Shown here: positions 9,438 to 19,210 of the stretch, in pieces
Position numbering within the stretch: the first letter of the stretch is position 1
How the letters are laid out: every line of letters starts with the position of its first letter
From: Thalassospira profundimaris WP0211
Lineage (GTDB): Bacteria > Pseudomonadota > Alphaproteobacteria > Rhodospirillales > Thalassospiraceae
NCBI RefSeq assembly: GCF_000300275.1
Contig: NZ_AMRN01000007.1
Coordinates: 62,001-126,000, forward strand
Length of the DNA stretch: 64,000 nt
Direction: 5' to 3'
The notes under the pieces: generated by a model
What the model was told of the DNA's origin: nothing
The model's input: only the letters and a program-made list of their open reading frames with translations
The model's database searches: none
Position numbers and translations under genes: made by a program

Positions 9438-9457
9438 AGCATCCCAAATCGGATGCT
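9438..9457. promoter_or_regulatory. Inverted repeat upstream of ABC operon (candidate operator or leader hairpin)
   Basis: AGCATCC at 9438-9444 and GGATGCT at 9451-9457 are perfect reverse complements with a 6-base spacer. They lie 50 bases upstream of the ATPase start codon, where an operator or a leader hairpin could act. Confidence 0.4.
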
Positions 9458-9535
9458 CCCCCACAAGACACGCCAAAGCGCCTCTCATTCCGTCAATAAT
9501 TGCCTGTCCAACGAGAGCATTTCCACTGATATTTT

Positions 9536-9557
9536 GCAGTTTTATGAAGAAAACTGC
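9536..9557. promoter_or_regulatory. Inverted repeat upstream of ABC operon (candidate operator)
   Basis: GCAGTTTT at 9536-9543 and AAAACTGC at 9550-9557 form a perfect 8-base inverted repeat with a 6-base spacer, about 150 bases upstream of the ATPase gene. There is no T-run, so an operator is likelier than a terminator. Confidence 0.4.
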
Positions 9558-9739
9558 GGTTTCAGACGGTTACACATCACCATTAACGACCGCATTGCAC
9601 AAATCGTGCAGCAGTAAGGGATTTTACGCAATAAAAAACTACATGGATTTTAGGGAGAAGATGCACCCAAGACGGAATCCGGCCGGTGGTTGGCAAAGAC
9701 CACGGTCTCAAACCATGCAAACCAGTGACCGTTTATAAC

Positions 9740-11686
9740 CTAGTCGTTGTCGCGCACAGATTTCAGGAAGCCGATAACTTCTTCCCTGAGACGCTGGGCG
9801 AGTTTTCGCAATTCCTGGGAAGACGAGAGGAGCGAGTTGGCTTCCTCACTTACCATGTTGGCGGTATCAGAGACGGCCGACACATTTTGCGAGACTTCCT
9901 GTGTGCCCGATGCTGCACGTTGAACGCTGTCTGCAATCTCTTGTGTCGCAGCCCCTTGCTGCTCAACCGCGGCTGCAATGGCATTGCAGAATTCGTTGAT
10001 CCGCTCGATGGTTCCGGAAATAGACCTGATCTCCGACACCGAACGGTTCGACGACCCCTGAATACCATCTACCTGAACCTGAATATCGCCAGTAGCCTTG
10101 TCCGTCTGATTGGCAAGCGATTTTACCTCACCGGCAACGACGGCAAAGCCCTTGCCAGCATCACCTGCACGAGCTGCTTCGATGGTTGCGTTTAGCGCCA
10201 GAAGGTTTGTTTGCCCGGCAATATCTTGAATGAGACCAACGACTTTGCCGATCCGCTCAGCGGCCTCGGCAAGCTCCGTGACTGTTGCAGAAGTACTGTT
10301 GACACCAGAAACTGCCTCGGTCGCAACTTCGATTGATTGCGTAACCTGTGCACCAATTTCGCGAATGGCAGCCGAAAGCTCTTCGGTTGCGGACGCCACG
10401 GCCTGCACGTTTTCTGTTGTTATGTTTGCAGCACTCGAAACAGCAGCCGCACGGGCCGTCGATTCCTCTGCATTGGCAGATAACTGAGTTGCGACCGACT
10501 GCGTTTTTTCGGCCGCGTCAGCCACTGTTTCCACTATGGAAAGAACACTCTTCTCAAAATTGTCCGCCATTTGTTCCATGGCGCGCCTGCGCGCCTCAGC
10601 CGCGTGTCTCGTCGCGGCCTCGTTCTCGCTCGCCAGACGGTCCACTTCTGCAGCGTTGTTTTTAAACACCAGAACAGCTGCGGCCATTGCGCCAATTTCG
10701 TCCTTGAGTTCCGTTCCCGGAACATCGACATCCCTCTGACCATTGGCGAGGCGGGTCATGGCCGACGTCATACTCATAACCGGCCGCGAAACCCAAATAC
10801 GTACCAGCAGCCCCATCAGGCCCATTATGGCCAGAATGGCGATGATCGCGGTAATAATCGCGGTATATCGAAACTCGGTAAGCGACGCATATGCGGCATC
10901 GCGATCAAGTGCAAAGCCGAGATACCAGTTCACAGAAGGCAAGCCATTGACGCGGAAAAAGGTGAACAACTGATCGCCTGTGCCATCAATGATGTTCTCC
11001 ATGCCTTCCTTTACCGTTGGTGTGTCGTCAGGAAACACTTCAGGCAGGGGTTTAAGGGTGAATTCCGCACCCGGGTGGATCAGCACCGTTCCCTGATCAT
11101 TAACCAGAAAGCCATATCCGATCCCGCCCAAATCGATGCTGCGAACCAGATCACCAAGAATACCAATATCGATATCGCCGCCAACAACGCCAAGAAGATC
11201 TGATCCATCAAAAACAGGTGTGGTTGCCGTAACAATGAGCTGACCGGTGGATGCATCGGTGTAGGGTTCGGTAAGCGTACTGTCACCGACAGAAACTGCA
11301 TCTGCATACCATGGGCGTTGGCGCGGGTCGTAGTCGGGCGGCAGATCATCGGGTGGATACATTGTCATCACACCATCAGCACTGCCGAAATAGGAATAGA
11401 TAAATGACTCGGCAAATGCCTCACCGCTTGCGACTTCAGAGACATTGGCGGGGGAACTGTCACGGGCAATATTGTTAGCAAGGCTCTCAACCAACAGGCG
11501 CCGGCCATCAAGCCAGTTTGAAATGCCGGCAGTGGCCAACGAACCACTCTCGGTCAATTTAGCCACAAGCGCATTCTGGATGTATGTTCGTTGCTGATAG
11601 TCAAAATAAAGGATGAATGCCGTGAACGTCGCTACAACGATCATTGCCGCAGCAAGCAATATCCGGCTACCAATATTGAGCGACAT
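9740..11686 (-). CDS. Methyl-accepting chemotaxis protein with dCache sensor domain
   Basis: The 648-residue chemoreceptor has an N-terminal membrane segment (about 8-28) and a periplasmic dCache ligand domain (about 35-275) with the signature [21 protein letters not shown] second membrane segment (about 280-305), a HAMP linker (about 305-360) and the methyl-accepting signalling domain follow, with the hairpin-tip sequence [15 protein letters not shown] and [15 protein letters not shown]. dCache domains often bind amino acids or organic acids. It is divergent from the TAXI-TRAP transporter and downstream of an amino acid importer; either substrate is possible. The ATG at 11686 has GGAGG 7-8 bases upstream. 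Confidence 0.95.
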   Translation of the reverse strand: MSLNIGSRILLAAAMIVVATFTAFILYFDYQQRTYIQNALVAKLTESGSLATAGISNWLDGRRLLVESLANNIARDSSPANVSEVASGEAFAESFIYSYFGSADGVMTMYPPDDLPPDYDPRQRPWYADAVSVGDSTLTEPYTDASTGQLIVTATTPVFDGSDLLGVVGGDIDIGILGDLVRSIDLGGIGYGFLVNDQGTVLIHPGAEFTLKPLPEVFPDDTPTVKEGMENIIDGTGDQLFTFFRVNGLPSVNWYLGFALDRDAAYASLTEFRYTAIITAIIAILAIMGLMGLLVRIWVSRPVMSMTSAMTRLANGQRDVDVPGTELKDEIGAMAAAVLVFKNNAAEVDRLASENEAATRHAAEARRRAMEQMADNFEKSVLSIVETVADAAEKTQSVATQLSANAEESTARAAAVSSAANITTENVQAVASATEELSAAIREIGAQVTQSIEVATEAVSGVNSTSATVTELAEAAERIGKVVGLIQDIAGQTNLLALNATIEAARAGDAGKGFAVVAGEVKSLANQTDKATGDIQVQVDGIQGSSNRSVSEIRSISGTIERINEFCNAIAAAVEQQGAATQEIADSVQRAASGTQEVSQNVSAVSDTANMVSEEANSLLSSSQELRKLAQRLREEVIGFLKSVRDND

Positions 11687-11912
11687 GCAGCAATCCTCCG
11701 GAAGAAGTACATTACATTAAACAAATGTGGTTGCGTAACGCGATTACAAGCACTTGGCGCCGCGAACATTCAGGCTTTTGAAAAGCTGATACATCAGAAC
11801 GTCTTCTCATTGCGGGATGCAACTAAAGTAGCACCCGACAAGAGATCGACATCACTATGAAATCTCTTTGTTTTCGGTATTGATTAATAACCACATTGCT
11901 ATCAACTTTGAG

Positions 11913-11930
11913 TTTCCCCATATGAGGAAA
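11913..11930. promoter_or_regulatory. 18-base near-perfect palindrome upstream of TAXI-TRAP genes
   Basis: TTTCC-C-CATATG-A-GGAAA is symmetric apart from one base pair. It lies 47 bases before the TAXI start codon, inside the 291-base gap shared with the divergent chemoreceptor gene. It may be an operator. No regulator gene is adjacent. Confidence 0.4.
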
Positions 11931-11977
11931 TGACTTGTAGCGAACTCTCACAAAATACCGATAAACGGAGGAAATTA

Positions 11978-12952
11978 ATGAAACGCGCATTATTTGCAGG
12001 GATGGCGGTCGCGTTCGCGTTCGGGAGCACTGCTGCCGTTGCTCAGGATCGTTCTGACTGGCCGGAAAGCTTTACCGTCGGCACAGCTTCACAGGGCGGG
12101 ACCTATTTCGCGTATGGTTCTGGCTGGGCGAACCTTGTCGCGGAAGAACTCGGCATCTCGGGTGGCGGTGAAGTCACCGGCGGCCCGATGCAGAACATGG
12201 CACTTGTCCATACCGGCGAAGCCGCCTTTGGTATGACAACGATGGGTCCGGCAGCGGAATCACTCGCAGGTACCAACCCGATTGCACCGGGTCTTCAGAT
12301 GACCAATGCCTGTGCAATGTTCCCGATGTATCAGACACCGTTCTCGATCACGGCTCTCTCTTCTTCGGGAATTACCTCGGTTGCGGAAATTCCGGCGGGT
12401 GCCAAAATCGGCTTTGGTCCGGCAGGTTCAACCTCGGATACATATTTCCCGCGTATGCTAGAAGAACTCGGTGTTGACTTCGAACGTCGTAATGGCGGCT
12501 GGGCCGACCTTGGTGGCCAGCTGCAGGATGGCCTGCTTGACGTTATTGCGTTTGCCGCAGGTGTTCCGGTTCCGGCTGTCAGCCAGCTTGAAGTCCAGAC
12601 TGACGTGAATATCATCGAATTCACCGAAGCTGAACAGAAACAGATCATGGATGCCTTCCCGGTATCCGAGTTCGACATCGCAGCCGACACCTACACCACA
12701 CTGACGGAACCGGCGCGTTCGGTTTCGATGTGGAACTTCGCGATCGCCAACTGCGAGCTTCCGGAAAGCTTTGTTTACGCCGCCACCGACGTTGTGATGT
12801 CTGACAACGAGCGGATGGTATCAATCCACCGTGCGGCCCGTTCGACTGTTGCGGCAAACTGGGACAAGAACAAGGTCATGAAGTGGCACCCGGGTGCTGC
12901 CAAGTGGTTCAATGAGAATGGTGCATCCATTCCGGCAGACATGATCCACTAA
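11978..12952 (+). CDS. TAXI family TRAP transporter solute-binding protein
   Basis: The product is a 324-residue periplasmic binding protein. A signal peptide (KRALFAGMAVAFAFGSTAAVA, cleavage before QD) is followed by the TAXI signature TVGTASQGGTYFAYGSGWANLV and, later, AKIGFGPAGSTSDTYFPRMLEELG. I set the start at ATG 11978 because GGAGG lies seven bases upstream, and an upstream in-frame start would add 16 residues before the signal peptide. The next gene is the fused TRAP permease, and a 12-base-pair stem-loop separates them. TAXI proteins take up organic anions such as glutamate or dicarboxylates. The ligand here is unknown. Confidence 0.93.
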   Translation: MKRALFAGMAVAFAFGSTAAVAQDRSDWPESFTVGTASQGGTYFAYGSGWANLVAEELGISGGGEVTGGPMQNMALVHTGEAAFGMTTMGPAAESLAGTNPIAPGLQMTNACAMFPMYQTPFSITALSSSGITSVAEIPAGAKIGFGPAGSTSDTYFPRMLEELGVDFERRNGGWADLGGQLQDGLLDVIAFAAGVPVPAVSQLEVQTDVNIIEFTEAEQKQIMDAFPVSEFDIAADTYTTLTEPARSVSMWNFAIANCELPESFVYAATDVVMSDNERMVSIHRAARSTVAANWDKNKVMKWHPGAAKWFNENGASIPADMIH

Positions 12953-12976
12953 TTTTTGTCTGTTAAACATCTTGAA

Positions 12977-13004
12977 GGCGGACTGTCCGGGCGGACGGTC
13001 CGCC
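12977..13004 (+). promoter_or_regulatory. Intercistronic stem-loop between TAXI binding protein and TRAP permease
   Basis: GGCGGACTGTCC at 12977-12988 pairs with GGACGGTCCGCC at 12993-13004 around a GGGC loop, with one T-G wobble. It lies 24 bases after the binding-protein stop and lacks a T-tract. It resembles the hairpin at the binding-protein/permease boundary of the ABC operon in this window and may likewise raise binding-protein expression. Confidence 0.65.
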
Positions 13005-13065
13005 ATCTTTCAATTATCAGCTTGCCTGTGGCCAAAAACAAACTTGCGTGAGAGCGGGGGAACAG

Positions 13066-15306
13066 ATGACAAACAAAAGCCAGGTGGAAGACGAACACCT
13101 TATTGCCGATGGTGTTGACGAAGAGCCGGTCGAACATAATCGACGTCTTTTCGAAGGCACTGGCCTGACCTTTATCACGATTTCCGCTGCAATCTATGCA
13201 GCCTTCCACATGCTTGCACTGAATGGTGTTTCGCTCTCGGGTATGACGGGCGGGATTGTTAATTTGCCATTTCTTCCTGACTTTCCGCTTGAGACATGGA
13301 ACTTCCGTATCGTTCACGTTGCGGGCGCACTTGCGCTTGGTTTTCTATGGTACTCGGCCAACAGTTTTAATGACAGCCCGGGCACAGGCACACCGCTTTT
13401 GGGGTATCTGTCATATGTTCTTCTCGTGCCGGCATTCATGGCCACCGGTATGGCGTTTAGCTTCGCGCTCGACATCCAGAACGGCGTGATGTGGAACGGC
13501 ATTGATGCGACAATCAAGTTTAATGAAACTTGGCTTTTCGGAACACCGCTTCTGGTGGCGACGGTCGGCGGTATTGTTTTGTCTTGGTTCCACAAAACAT
13601 CGCGCGAAAAATATTCGGCCCCCGACTTTGTGCTCTGCGTCTGTGCCTTCGCAGTCGCTGTTTATCTGATCACGATTTATGGCACATTGATGCGCAACTC
13701 GACGGGGACACCCTTTGCGCCAATCGGGATTTCAATCGCTGCTGTTGCTGGCACATTGCTGATCATGGAATTGACCCGAAGGGTTGCCGGTTTGGCACTG
13801 GTGGTCATCGCGACCATCTTCCTGATATACGTTTTCGTTGGTGAATTCCTGCCAGGGTTCCTGCAGTCGCCATCTGTTACATGGCAGCGTTTCTTTAGCC
13901 AAGTTTACACTGACGCAGGGATCCTCGGCCCGACGACGGCCGTTTCGTCGACCTACATCATTCTCTTCATCATTTTTGCAGCCTTCCTGCAGGCGTCCAA
14001 GGTTGGCGACTATTTCGTGAACTTTGCCTTCTCGGTCGCAGGTCGTGCCCGTGGTGGCCCGGCAAAGGTTGCGATCTTTGCATCCGGTTTGATGGGCATG
14101 ATTAATGGTACGTCTGCCGGGAACGTTGTGGCGACCGGTTCGCTCACCATTCCGCTGATGAAAAAGGTCGGCTATCACAAAAAGACCGCTGGCGCGATTG
14201 AGGCTGCAGCCTCAACCGGTGGTCAGATCATGCCGCCGATTATGGGGGCAGGTGCCTTCATCATGGCCGAGATCACTGGCATTCCATATACCGAGATCGC
14301 GATTGCAGCCGTCATTCCGGCCATCCTTTACTTCGTATCGATCTATTTCATGGTCGATTTTGAGGCCGCGAAACTTGGTATGCGCGGCATGCGCGAAGAT
14401 GAATTGCCGCGCTTTGATGTAATGATCAAAAAGGTATTCCTGTTCCTTCCGATCGTCATTCTGATCATTGCACTGTTCCTAGGCTATTCCGTGATCAGGG
14501 CAGGGACCCTTGCCACCGTTGCGGCTGTCGTTGTCAGTTGGTTAACGCCAAATCGCGTGGGGGCACGGTCAGTGGCCAAGGCCTTTGAGCTGGCAGGTGG
14601 CATGTCGATCCAGATCATCGCGGTCTGTGCCTGCGCAGGTATCATCGTCGGTGTGATTGCACTTACCGGGGTTGGTGCACGCTTCTCCAATCTGCTGCTG
14701 GGTTTGGCCGAAGCCTCCCAGCTTCTGGCACTGGTCTTTGCCATGCTGATTGCCATTTTGCTTGGTATGGGAATGCCGACAACGGCGGCCTATGCGGTTG
14801 CCGCATCTGTGGTGGCGCCAGGCCTGATTGAGCTTGGAATTGAACCACTTACGGCACACTTCTTCGTGTTTTACTTTGCTGTGGTTTCGGCGATCACACC
14901 GCCGGTGGCGCTGGCATCCTATGCTGCGGCCGGGATATCGGGGGCCAACCCGATGGAAACATCGGTTGCGTCATTCAAGATCGGTATTGCCGCCTTCATC
15001 GTACCGTTCATGTTCTTCTATAACTCTGCCGTCCTCATGGACGGAACCTATCTTCAGATAGGTCAGGCGCTGATTACGGCCGTTGTGGGCGTATTCCTTC
15101 TATCGTCTGGCGTTCAGGGCTGGTTCCTTGGCCGTTCGGCGGTTTGGTTCTTGCGCGTTCTGCTCGTTATCGCAGCGTTGTTCATGATCTCCGGCGGTCT
15201 GATTACGGATCTGATCGGGGTGGGGATGGCAATCGGGACGCTCTTCATCCAGCGAATTTTGAAGCCGAAACCAGGAACGACATTCCGGACTGGCGGGGCT
15301 GACTAA
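13066..15306 (+). CDS. TRAP transporter fused permease (4TM/12TM, DctQM type)
   Basis: The 746-residue integral membrane protein fuses the small and large TRAP permease subunits, as usual for TAXI systems. The DctM-like part shows MINGTSAGNVVATGSLTIPLMKK, GGQIMPPIMGAGAFIMAE, GMGMPTTAAYAVAASVVAPGL and ITPPVALASYAAAGISGANP. Together with the upstream binding protein it would import an organic anion using a sodium gradient. I chose ATG 13066 with GGGGGAA upstream; a GTG at 13048 adds six residues without a better ribosome site. A strong terminator follows. Confidence 0.95.
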   Translation: MTNKSQVEDEHLIADGVDEEPVEHNRRLFEGTGLTFITISAAIYAAFHMLALNGVSLSGMTGGIVNLPFLPDFPLETWNFRIVHVAGALALGFLWYSANSFNDSPGTGTPLLGYLSYVLLVPAFMATGMAFSFALDIQNGVMWNGIDATIKFNETWLFGTPLLVATVGGIVLSWFHKTSREKYSAPDFVLCVCAFAVAVYLITIYGTLMRNSTGTPFAPIGISIAAVAGTLLIMELTRRVAGLALVVIATIFLIYVFVGEFLPGFLQSPSVTWQRFFSQVYTDAGILGPTTAVSSTYIILFIIFAAFLQASKVGDYFVNFAFSVAGRARGGPAKVAIFASGLMGMINGTSAGNVVATGSLTIPLMKKVGYHKKTAGAIEAAASTGGQIMPPIMGAGAFIMAEITGIPYTEIAIAAVIPAILYFVSIYFMVDFEAAKLGMRGMREDELPRFDVMIKKVFLFLPIVILIIALFLGYSVIRAGTLATVAAVVVSWLTPNRVGARSVAKAFELAGGMSIQIIAVCACAGIIVGVIALTGVGARFSNLLLGLAEASQLLALVFAMLIAILLGMGMPTTAAYAVAASVVAPGLIELGIEPLTAHFFVFYFAVVSAITPPVALASYAAAGISGANPMETSVASFKIGIAAFIVPFMFFYNSAVLMDGTYLQIGQALITAVVGVFLLSSGVQGWFLGRSAVWFLRVLLVIAALFMISGGLITDLIGVGMAIGTLFIQRILKPKPGTTFRTGGAD

Positions 15307-15334
15307 GCCCTACGACGCAAATACATATAAAAAG

Positions 15335-15364
15335 AAAAAGCGCACCACATTTGGTGCGCTTTTT
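15335..15364. terminator. Bidirectional terminator between TRAP permease and yjdM
   Basis: AAAAAGCGCACCA at 15335-15347 pairs with TGGTGCGCTTTTT at 15352-15364 around a four-base loop. It has T-runs in both directions and lies between two convergent genes. Confidence 0.9.
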
Positions 15365-15393
15365 CGCTTTTGGTTGAACTCGTATTCAGTTGC

Positions 15394-15732
15394 CTAGTCA
15401 ACAACCTTCTTTACGAACTCCGATTTCAGCCCCATCTGACCGATCCCCGGGATTTTGCAATCGATATCGTGATCACCGTCAACAAGGCGAATGCCCTTAA
15501 CCTTGGTCCCGACTTTAACAACAGCTGACGAACCTTTGACCTTAAGGTCCTTGATTACTGAAACCGTATCGCCATCGGCAAGTGGGGTGCCATTGGAATC
15601 GCGAACAACATTTGCATCCGCCTGACCTGTCGCAAGCGACCATTCATGGGCGCATTCAGGACAGATCAACAAGTCACCGTCTTCGTAGGTGTAGGGGGAT
15701 TCACATTTGGGGCAGGGTGGCAGTTCGCTCAT
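15394..15732 (-). CDS. yjdM: Zinc ribbon protein YjdM (PhnA family)
   Basis: The product is a 112-residue cytoplasmic protein with an N-terminal zinc ribbon (CPKC at residues 7-10 and CPEC at 24-27) and a C-terminal KOW-like/PhnA domain containing [17 protein letters not shown] and [21 protein letters not shown]. The family was once named for phosphonate use, but its function is not firmly known. Length and layout match E. coli YjdM. It stands alone, convergent with the TRAP genes and next to a tRNA. Confidence 0.93.
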   Translation of the reverse strand: MSELPPCPKCESPYTYEDGDLLICPECAHEWSLATGQADANVVRDSNGTPLADGDTVSVIKDLKVKGSSAVVKVGTKVKGIRLVDGDHDIDCKIPGIGQMGLKSEFVKKVVD

Positions 15733-15841
15733 ATCAGTGACCTTTCGACGATTATGACGTCCTGACAGATACGGCTTGGCAGCACGCAGAGAACATCACC
15801 GTGCGATTACTGTACTGGCTTTTGCACTGTCTTGGAGTAAG

Positions 15842-15931
<90 letters not shown>

Positions 15932-16092
15932 GCAAAACTGGTTGGAGCGTTTCGCTCTGGGCGCTTTCAATAAATTGGGGAGAATGACCTGTCAATAGGG
16001 CAATCCAATATTGCAGCGAAAGCTGGTGATTTATCCTGATTTCAGTATGGTAATGGAAGCCAACAAACCAATTCTTTTTGGAATTCTCTAAC

Positions 16093-16917
16093 GTGTTCTA
16101 CTTCCTGTCCAAAACGGTAAGCATCCTGAGCGACGCTGTATTCATGCACGGTTTCCTCCTCACGGTTTTGTTGGGGTTCATGCTCCTCAAAAGAACACGC
16201 AAATTTGCAGTTGTTGGATTGATTATTGTGAGCGGAGCCTCGTTGCTAATCACGGTTATCCCGGTTGGAGATATGCTCTCACATCCTCTTGAAACCCGGT
16301 TCGAGAAACCAAAACTCTCACAGATCGAGTTTGCTGGAACCGTCACATTGGCTGGGAGCCTTGACCCAGACAGTTACCTTGAGCGCGGCGAAATGAACGT
16401 AGGGCAGTCCGCAGACCGGATATTCGCGATGCTGCGGGTTGCCGGCTTGTATCCTGACAAACCTGTCTTGTTTACTGGTGGGGATGGCAATCTGACAGAA
16501 CGTGGATTTAGCGAAGCATTCGTCCTTGAAAACTGGTTGGACGAATCGGGCCTCAAGACGTCGAACATGTATTTTGAAAAAAAATCTCGGAACACGCACG
16601 AGAACGCGACGAAATCTCTGGAGATGGTTTATCGCGATTGGCCAGAACTTGCCAAAAAGCCTTGGGTGCTAATCACTTCGGCGCAACATATGCCAAGGGC
16701 GGCAGGTGTATTCCGTCAGGCCGGCTGGAATGTGATCCCGTATCCGGTCGACAGATTCACCTCAGATGACATCCATTTAGCAAGTCTTAACGTCTCTGGC
16801 GGTATCAAATCGTTGGGCCGTGCTTTGCGGGAATGGGTTGGTTTGACCGCCTATTACTGGACCGGCCGCACAGATGCATGGTTCCCTGGGCCGCAAAATC
16901 CTGGGGCGGAAAACTGA
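16093..16917 (+). CDS. YdcF/ElyC-family (DUF218) membrane protein
   Basis: The product is about 274 residues long. Two hydrophobic segments lie near the N terminus (about 18-33 and 40-60), followed by a DUF218 domain with AGTVTLAGSLDP, LFTGGDGNLTERGFSEA, EKKSRNTHENATKS and LITSAQHMPRAAGVFRQAGWNVIPYPVD. Relatives such as ElyC and SanA act in envelope biogenesis, probably on lipid-linked or small substrates; the reaction is not established. Two starts are possible: GTG 16093 with GGAA nine bases upstream (chosen), or TTG 16078 without a site. It is followed by mltB and rlpA, which supports a cell-wall role. Confidence 0.88.
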   Translation: MFYFLSKTVSILSDAVFMHGFLLTVLLGFMLLKRTRKFAVVGLIIVSGASLLITVIPVGDMLSHPLETRFEKPKLSQIEFAGTVTLAGSLDPDSYLERGEMNVGQSADRIFAMLRVAGLYPDKPVLFTGGDGNLTERGFSEAFVLENWLDESGLKTSNMYFEKKSRNTHENATKSLEMVYRDWPELAKKPWVLITSAQHMPRAAGVFRQAGWNVIPYPVDRFTSDDIHLASLNVSGGIKSLGRALREWVGLTAYYWTGRTDAWFPGPQNPGAEN

Positions 16918-16940
16918 TTACATGATTGGATGAGGCTTAG

Positions 16941-17945
16941 ATGAAATTCTGGAAACTACTGACTGCCGCCTCCGTCGTTGCTGTAATGGCGGCAAATGCA
17001 CCGGCCTTTGCACAGACCGATGAGAAACTTCCAGAATTCACCACCGAGGGATTTGACGAATGGCTCGTTGAATTCAAAAAGGAAGCTGCAAGCAAAGGCA
17101 TTTCCGATGCCACACTTAACGTTGCCTTTGCCAATACCAAACCGATCCCCAAAGTGATCGAATATGATCGCAGCCAGCCAGAATTCAAACTGACCTTTGA
17201 ACAATATCTTGATCGGGTTGTGCCGCAATCCCGCATCAATGAAGGTCGCAAGAAGTACGCCGAAAACCGCGACATCATTGACGCCGCGGCCAAGAAATAC
17301 GGTGTGCCAGGCCACTATCTGACAGCGTTCTGGGGCATTGAAACCGGATTTGGCCGTTTCACCGGCGGTTATTCAGTTGTTGATTCACTTGCGACCTTGG
17401 CATTTGAGGGACGACGCGCCGAATATTTCCGCAAAGAATTGATGAACGCGTTGACCATCATTGATGCCGGCCATATCGCGCCGGAAAAGATGTCGGGCTC
17501 TTGGGCCGGGGCCATGGGGCAGGCGCAGTTTATGCCATCTACTTTCCTGAATTACGCACGCGACGGCAACGGTGATGGCAAGATTGATCTTTGGGGAGCC
17601 AAGGAAGACGTCTTTGCCTCTGCAGCAAACTATCTGTCTTCTGTCGGATGGCACGCAGACGAGCGCTGGGGCCGCAAGATTTCGCTGCCGGAAAACTTCA
17701 ACACCGAGTTTGAAGGTCGCGATATCCGCAAACCAATTTCTGAATGGCAGGAGCTTGGCGTTCGCATGCCAAACGGCGCAGATTTGCCTGCGGCTGACAT
17801 GGAAGCATCAATTGTCATCGTAAATGACGGTGAAGGTCCCGCATATATGGTTTATAACAACTTCCATACCATCATGCATTGGAACCGTTCGACTTACTTT
17901 GCGATTGCGGTTGGCACATTGGCCGATGCGATTGCCGGTCGTTAA
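16941..17945 (+). CDS. mltB: Lytic murein transglycosylase, MltB family
   Basis: The 334-residue exported protein begins with a signal peptide (residues 1-24, ending PAFAQT) without a lipobox, so it is soluble periplasmic rather than lipid-anchored like E. coli MltB. The catalytic glutamate is Glu134 in FWGIETGFGRF, and the family motif AGAMGQAQFMPSTFLNYA follows. It cleaves peptidoglycan between MurNAc and GlcNAc to form 1,6-anhydro ends. It lies upstream of rlpA and a DD-carboxypeptidase, forming a cell-wall remodelling group. Confidence 0.95.
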   Translation: MKFWKLLTAASVVAVMAANAPAFAQTDEKLPEFTTEGFDEWLVEFKKEAASKGISDATLNVAFANTKPIPKVIEYDRSQPEFKLTFEQYLDRVVPQSRINEGRKKYAENRDIIDAAAKKYGVPGHYLTAFWGIETGFGRFTGGYSVVDSLATLAFEGRRAEYFRKELMNALTIIDAGHIAPEKMSGSWAGAMGQAQFMPSTFLNYARDGNGDGKIDLWGAKEDVFASAANYLSSVGWHADERWGRKISLPENFNTEFEGRDIRKPISEWQELGVRMPNGADLPAADMEASIVIVNDGEGPAYMVYNNFHTIMHWNRSTYFAIAVGTLADAIAGR

Positions 17946-18020
17946 AAACAACGTCCGGAAAAAAACGGACACCTTGTCTGAACGAGCATGGACAGAGCAT
18001 CTACAAGCGGGGACACCTTG

Positions 18021-19067
18021 ATGCCCAAACCACGAAAAAGTGCCTTCGCACATCTGCGAACCAAATGCCGCATTACCCTGACGGTTGCAGCATTTGGCGT
18101 ATTGCTGGCGGGCTGTGCTGAAACGCAACTGGCCGTCCATGGCGTCAAACGGCTTGGCGGTCAGTCACAACAACCTTCCCAAATCGGCAACTACAAGATC
18201 GGCAATCCATATGAGATTGCCGGACAGTGGTATTATCCGGCCGTAGATTACGAATACACAGAAACCGGTATTGCATCCTGGTATGGCCCCAAATTCCATG
18301 GCAAGAAGACCGCCAACGGCGAGATTTTTGATCAGTATGAAGTTTCGGCCGCCCATCGAACCTTGCCACTGCCGAGCATCGTTCGGGTGACAAACCTTGA
18401 AAACGGCAAGTCGATCAAGGTACGGGTCAATGACCGTGGACCATTCGCGCATGGGCGGATCATCGATATGTCGCGCCGCGCAGCCCAGCTCCTCGGGTTT
18501 GAGCGAAAAGGTACGGCGAAGGTTCTCGTTGAAGTGGTTGAAGCCGAAAGCCGTCAAATCGCAGCAATCGCGCAAGGCAAAGCTGCCCCGCAAGTTACCT
18601 CGGCCGAACAAAGCACCGTTACGGCAGCACCGCGCGATGTTGTTGAAACAGTCCGTCTCGATGACGGGCCGATTACCGATGCAGGCGAACCGACGACATC
18701 GAGTATCAAACTGACACCGCCGTCTTCCAGCGCCAGTGTTCAATCTGCACCGCTTGATGGCGTGGTCGAAGAGGCCGCCGTGGTTGAAGTTGCACCTGTT
18801 GCATCGTCTTCGATCTATGTCCAGGCGGGTGCCTTTTCCATTTATGACAATGCCTTAAACCTGCGCAATCGCCTTTATGATCTTGCCCCCAGCAAGATTG
18901 AGTCAATCGATGTCAAGGGCACGACCTTTTACCGCGTGCGGCTTGGTCCGTTGGAAACAGTCCCGGAAGCGGACATCCTGCTTGAACGGGTGATTGCAAC
19001 CGGCCAAAACGGGGCAAAAGTTGTCGTTGAGTGTGCTGATGGCGGCTCGGCGACATCAGTCTGTTGA
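18021..19067 (+). CDS. rlpA: RlpA-like septal lytic transglycosylase lipoprotein with SPOR domain
   Basis: The 348-residue precursor has a basic N terminus and a lipobox LLAGC, so it should be an outer-membrane lipoprotein. The double-psi beta-barrel RlpA domain carries GIASWYGPKFHGKKTANGE and RVNDRGPFAHGRIIDMSRRAA. A low-complexity linker follows, and the C-terminal SPOR domain (from SSIYVQAGAFSIYDNALNL) binds denuded septal glycan. I chose ATG 18021 because GGGGA lies upstream; ATG 17988 adds 11 residues before the signal sequence with no ribosome site. It acts at division sites to separate daughter cells. Confidence 0.94.
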   Translation: MPKPRKSAFAHLRTKCRITLTVAAFGVLLAGCAETQLAVHGVKRLGGQSQQPSQIGNYKIGNPYEIAGQWYYPAVDYEYTETGIASWYGPKFHGKKTANGEIFDQYEVSAAHRTLPLPSIVRVTNLENGKSIKVRVNDRGPFAHGRIIDMSRRAAQLLGFERKGTAKVLVEVVEAESRQIAAIAQGKAAPQVTSAEQSTVTAAPRDVVETVRLDDGPITDAGEPTTSSIKLTPPSSSASVQSAPLDGVVEEAAVVEVAPVASSSIYVQAGAFSIYDNALNLRNRLYDLAPSKIESIDVKGTTFYRVRLGPLETVPEADILLERVIATGQNGAKVVVECADGGSATSVC

Positions 19068-19210
19068 TTGAAAAAAGCCGGTTATGCTACCGCTTTAAAA
19101 TGCCGGGTTTGTTGGTGTTGCACAATTCTGCCGAATTTGCGACATAAGCAAATCAGCGGATACACCGTTTCCCGGTGCATAGAGAAATTATTTTACAGGG
19201 TTAGAATGCC

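Larger units (their letters stand above)
9389..9739. other. Intergenic region upstream of the ABC operon with two palindromes
   Basis: This 351-base gap lies between the start of the ABC ATPase gene and the 3' end of the chemoreceptor gene, both on the minus strand. It should hold the operon promoter. It contains a 7-base inverted repeat at 9438-9457 and an 8-base inverted repeat at 9536-9557. I found no convincing gene: a 64-codon plus-strand frame at 9544-9738 has no recognisable features. Confidence 0.6.

Noticed and set aside
9544-9738. 64-codon plus-strand frame in the gap upstream of the ABC operon
   Set aside because: No ribosome site or recognisable motif, and the region better fits a promoter with palindromes.
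17952-17969. GTCCG-N8-CGGAC hairpin after mltB as a terminator
   Set aside because: The stem is only five pairs, the loop is poly-A and there is no T-run.
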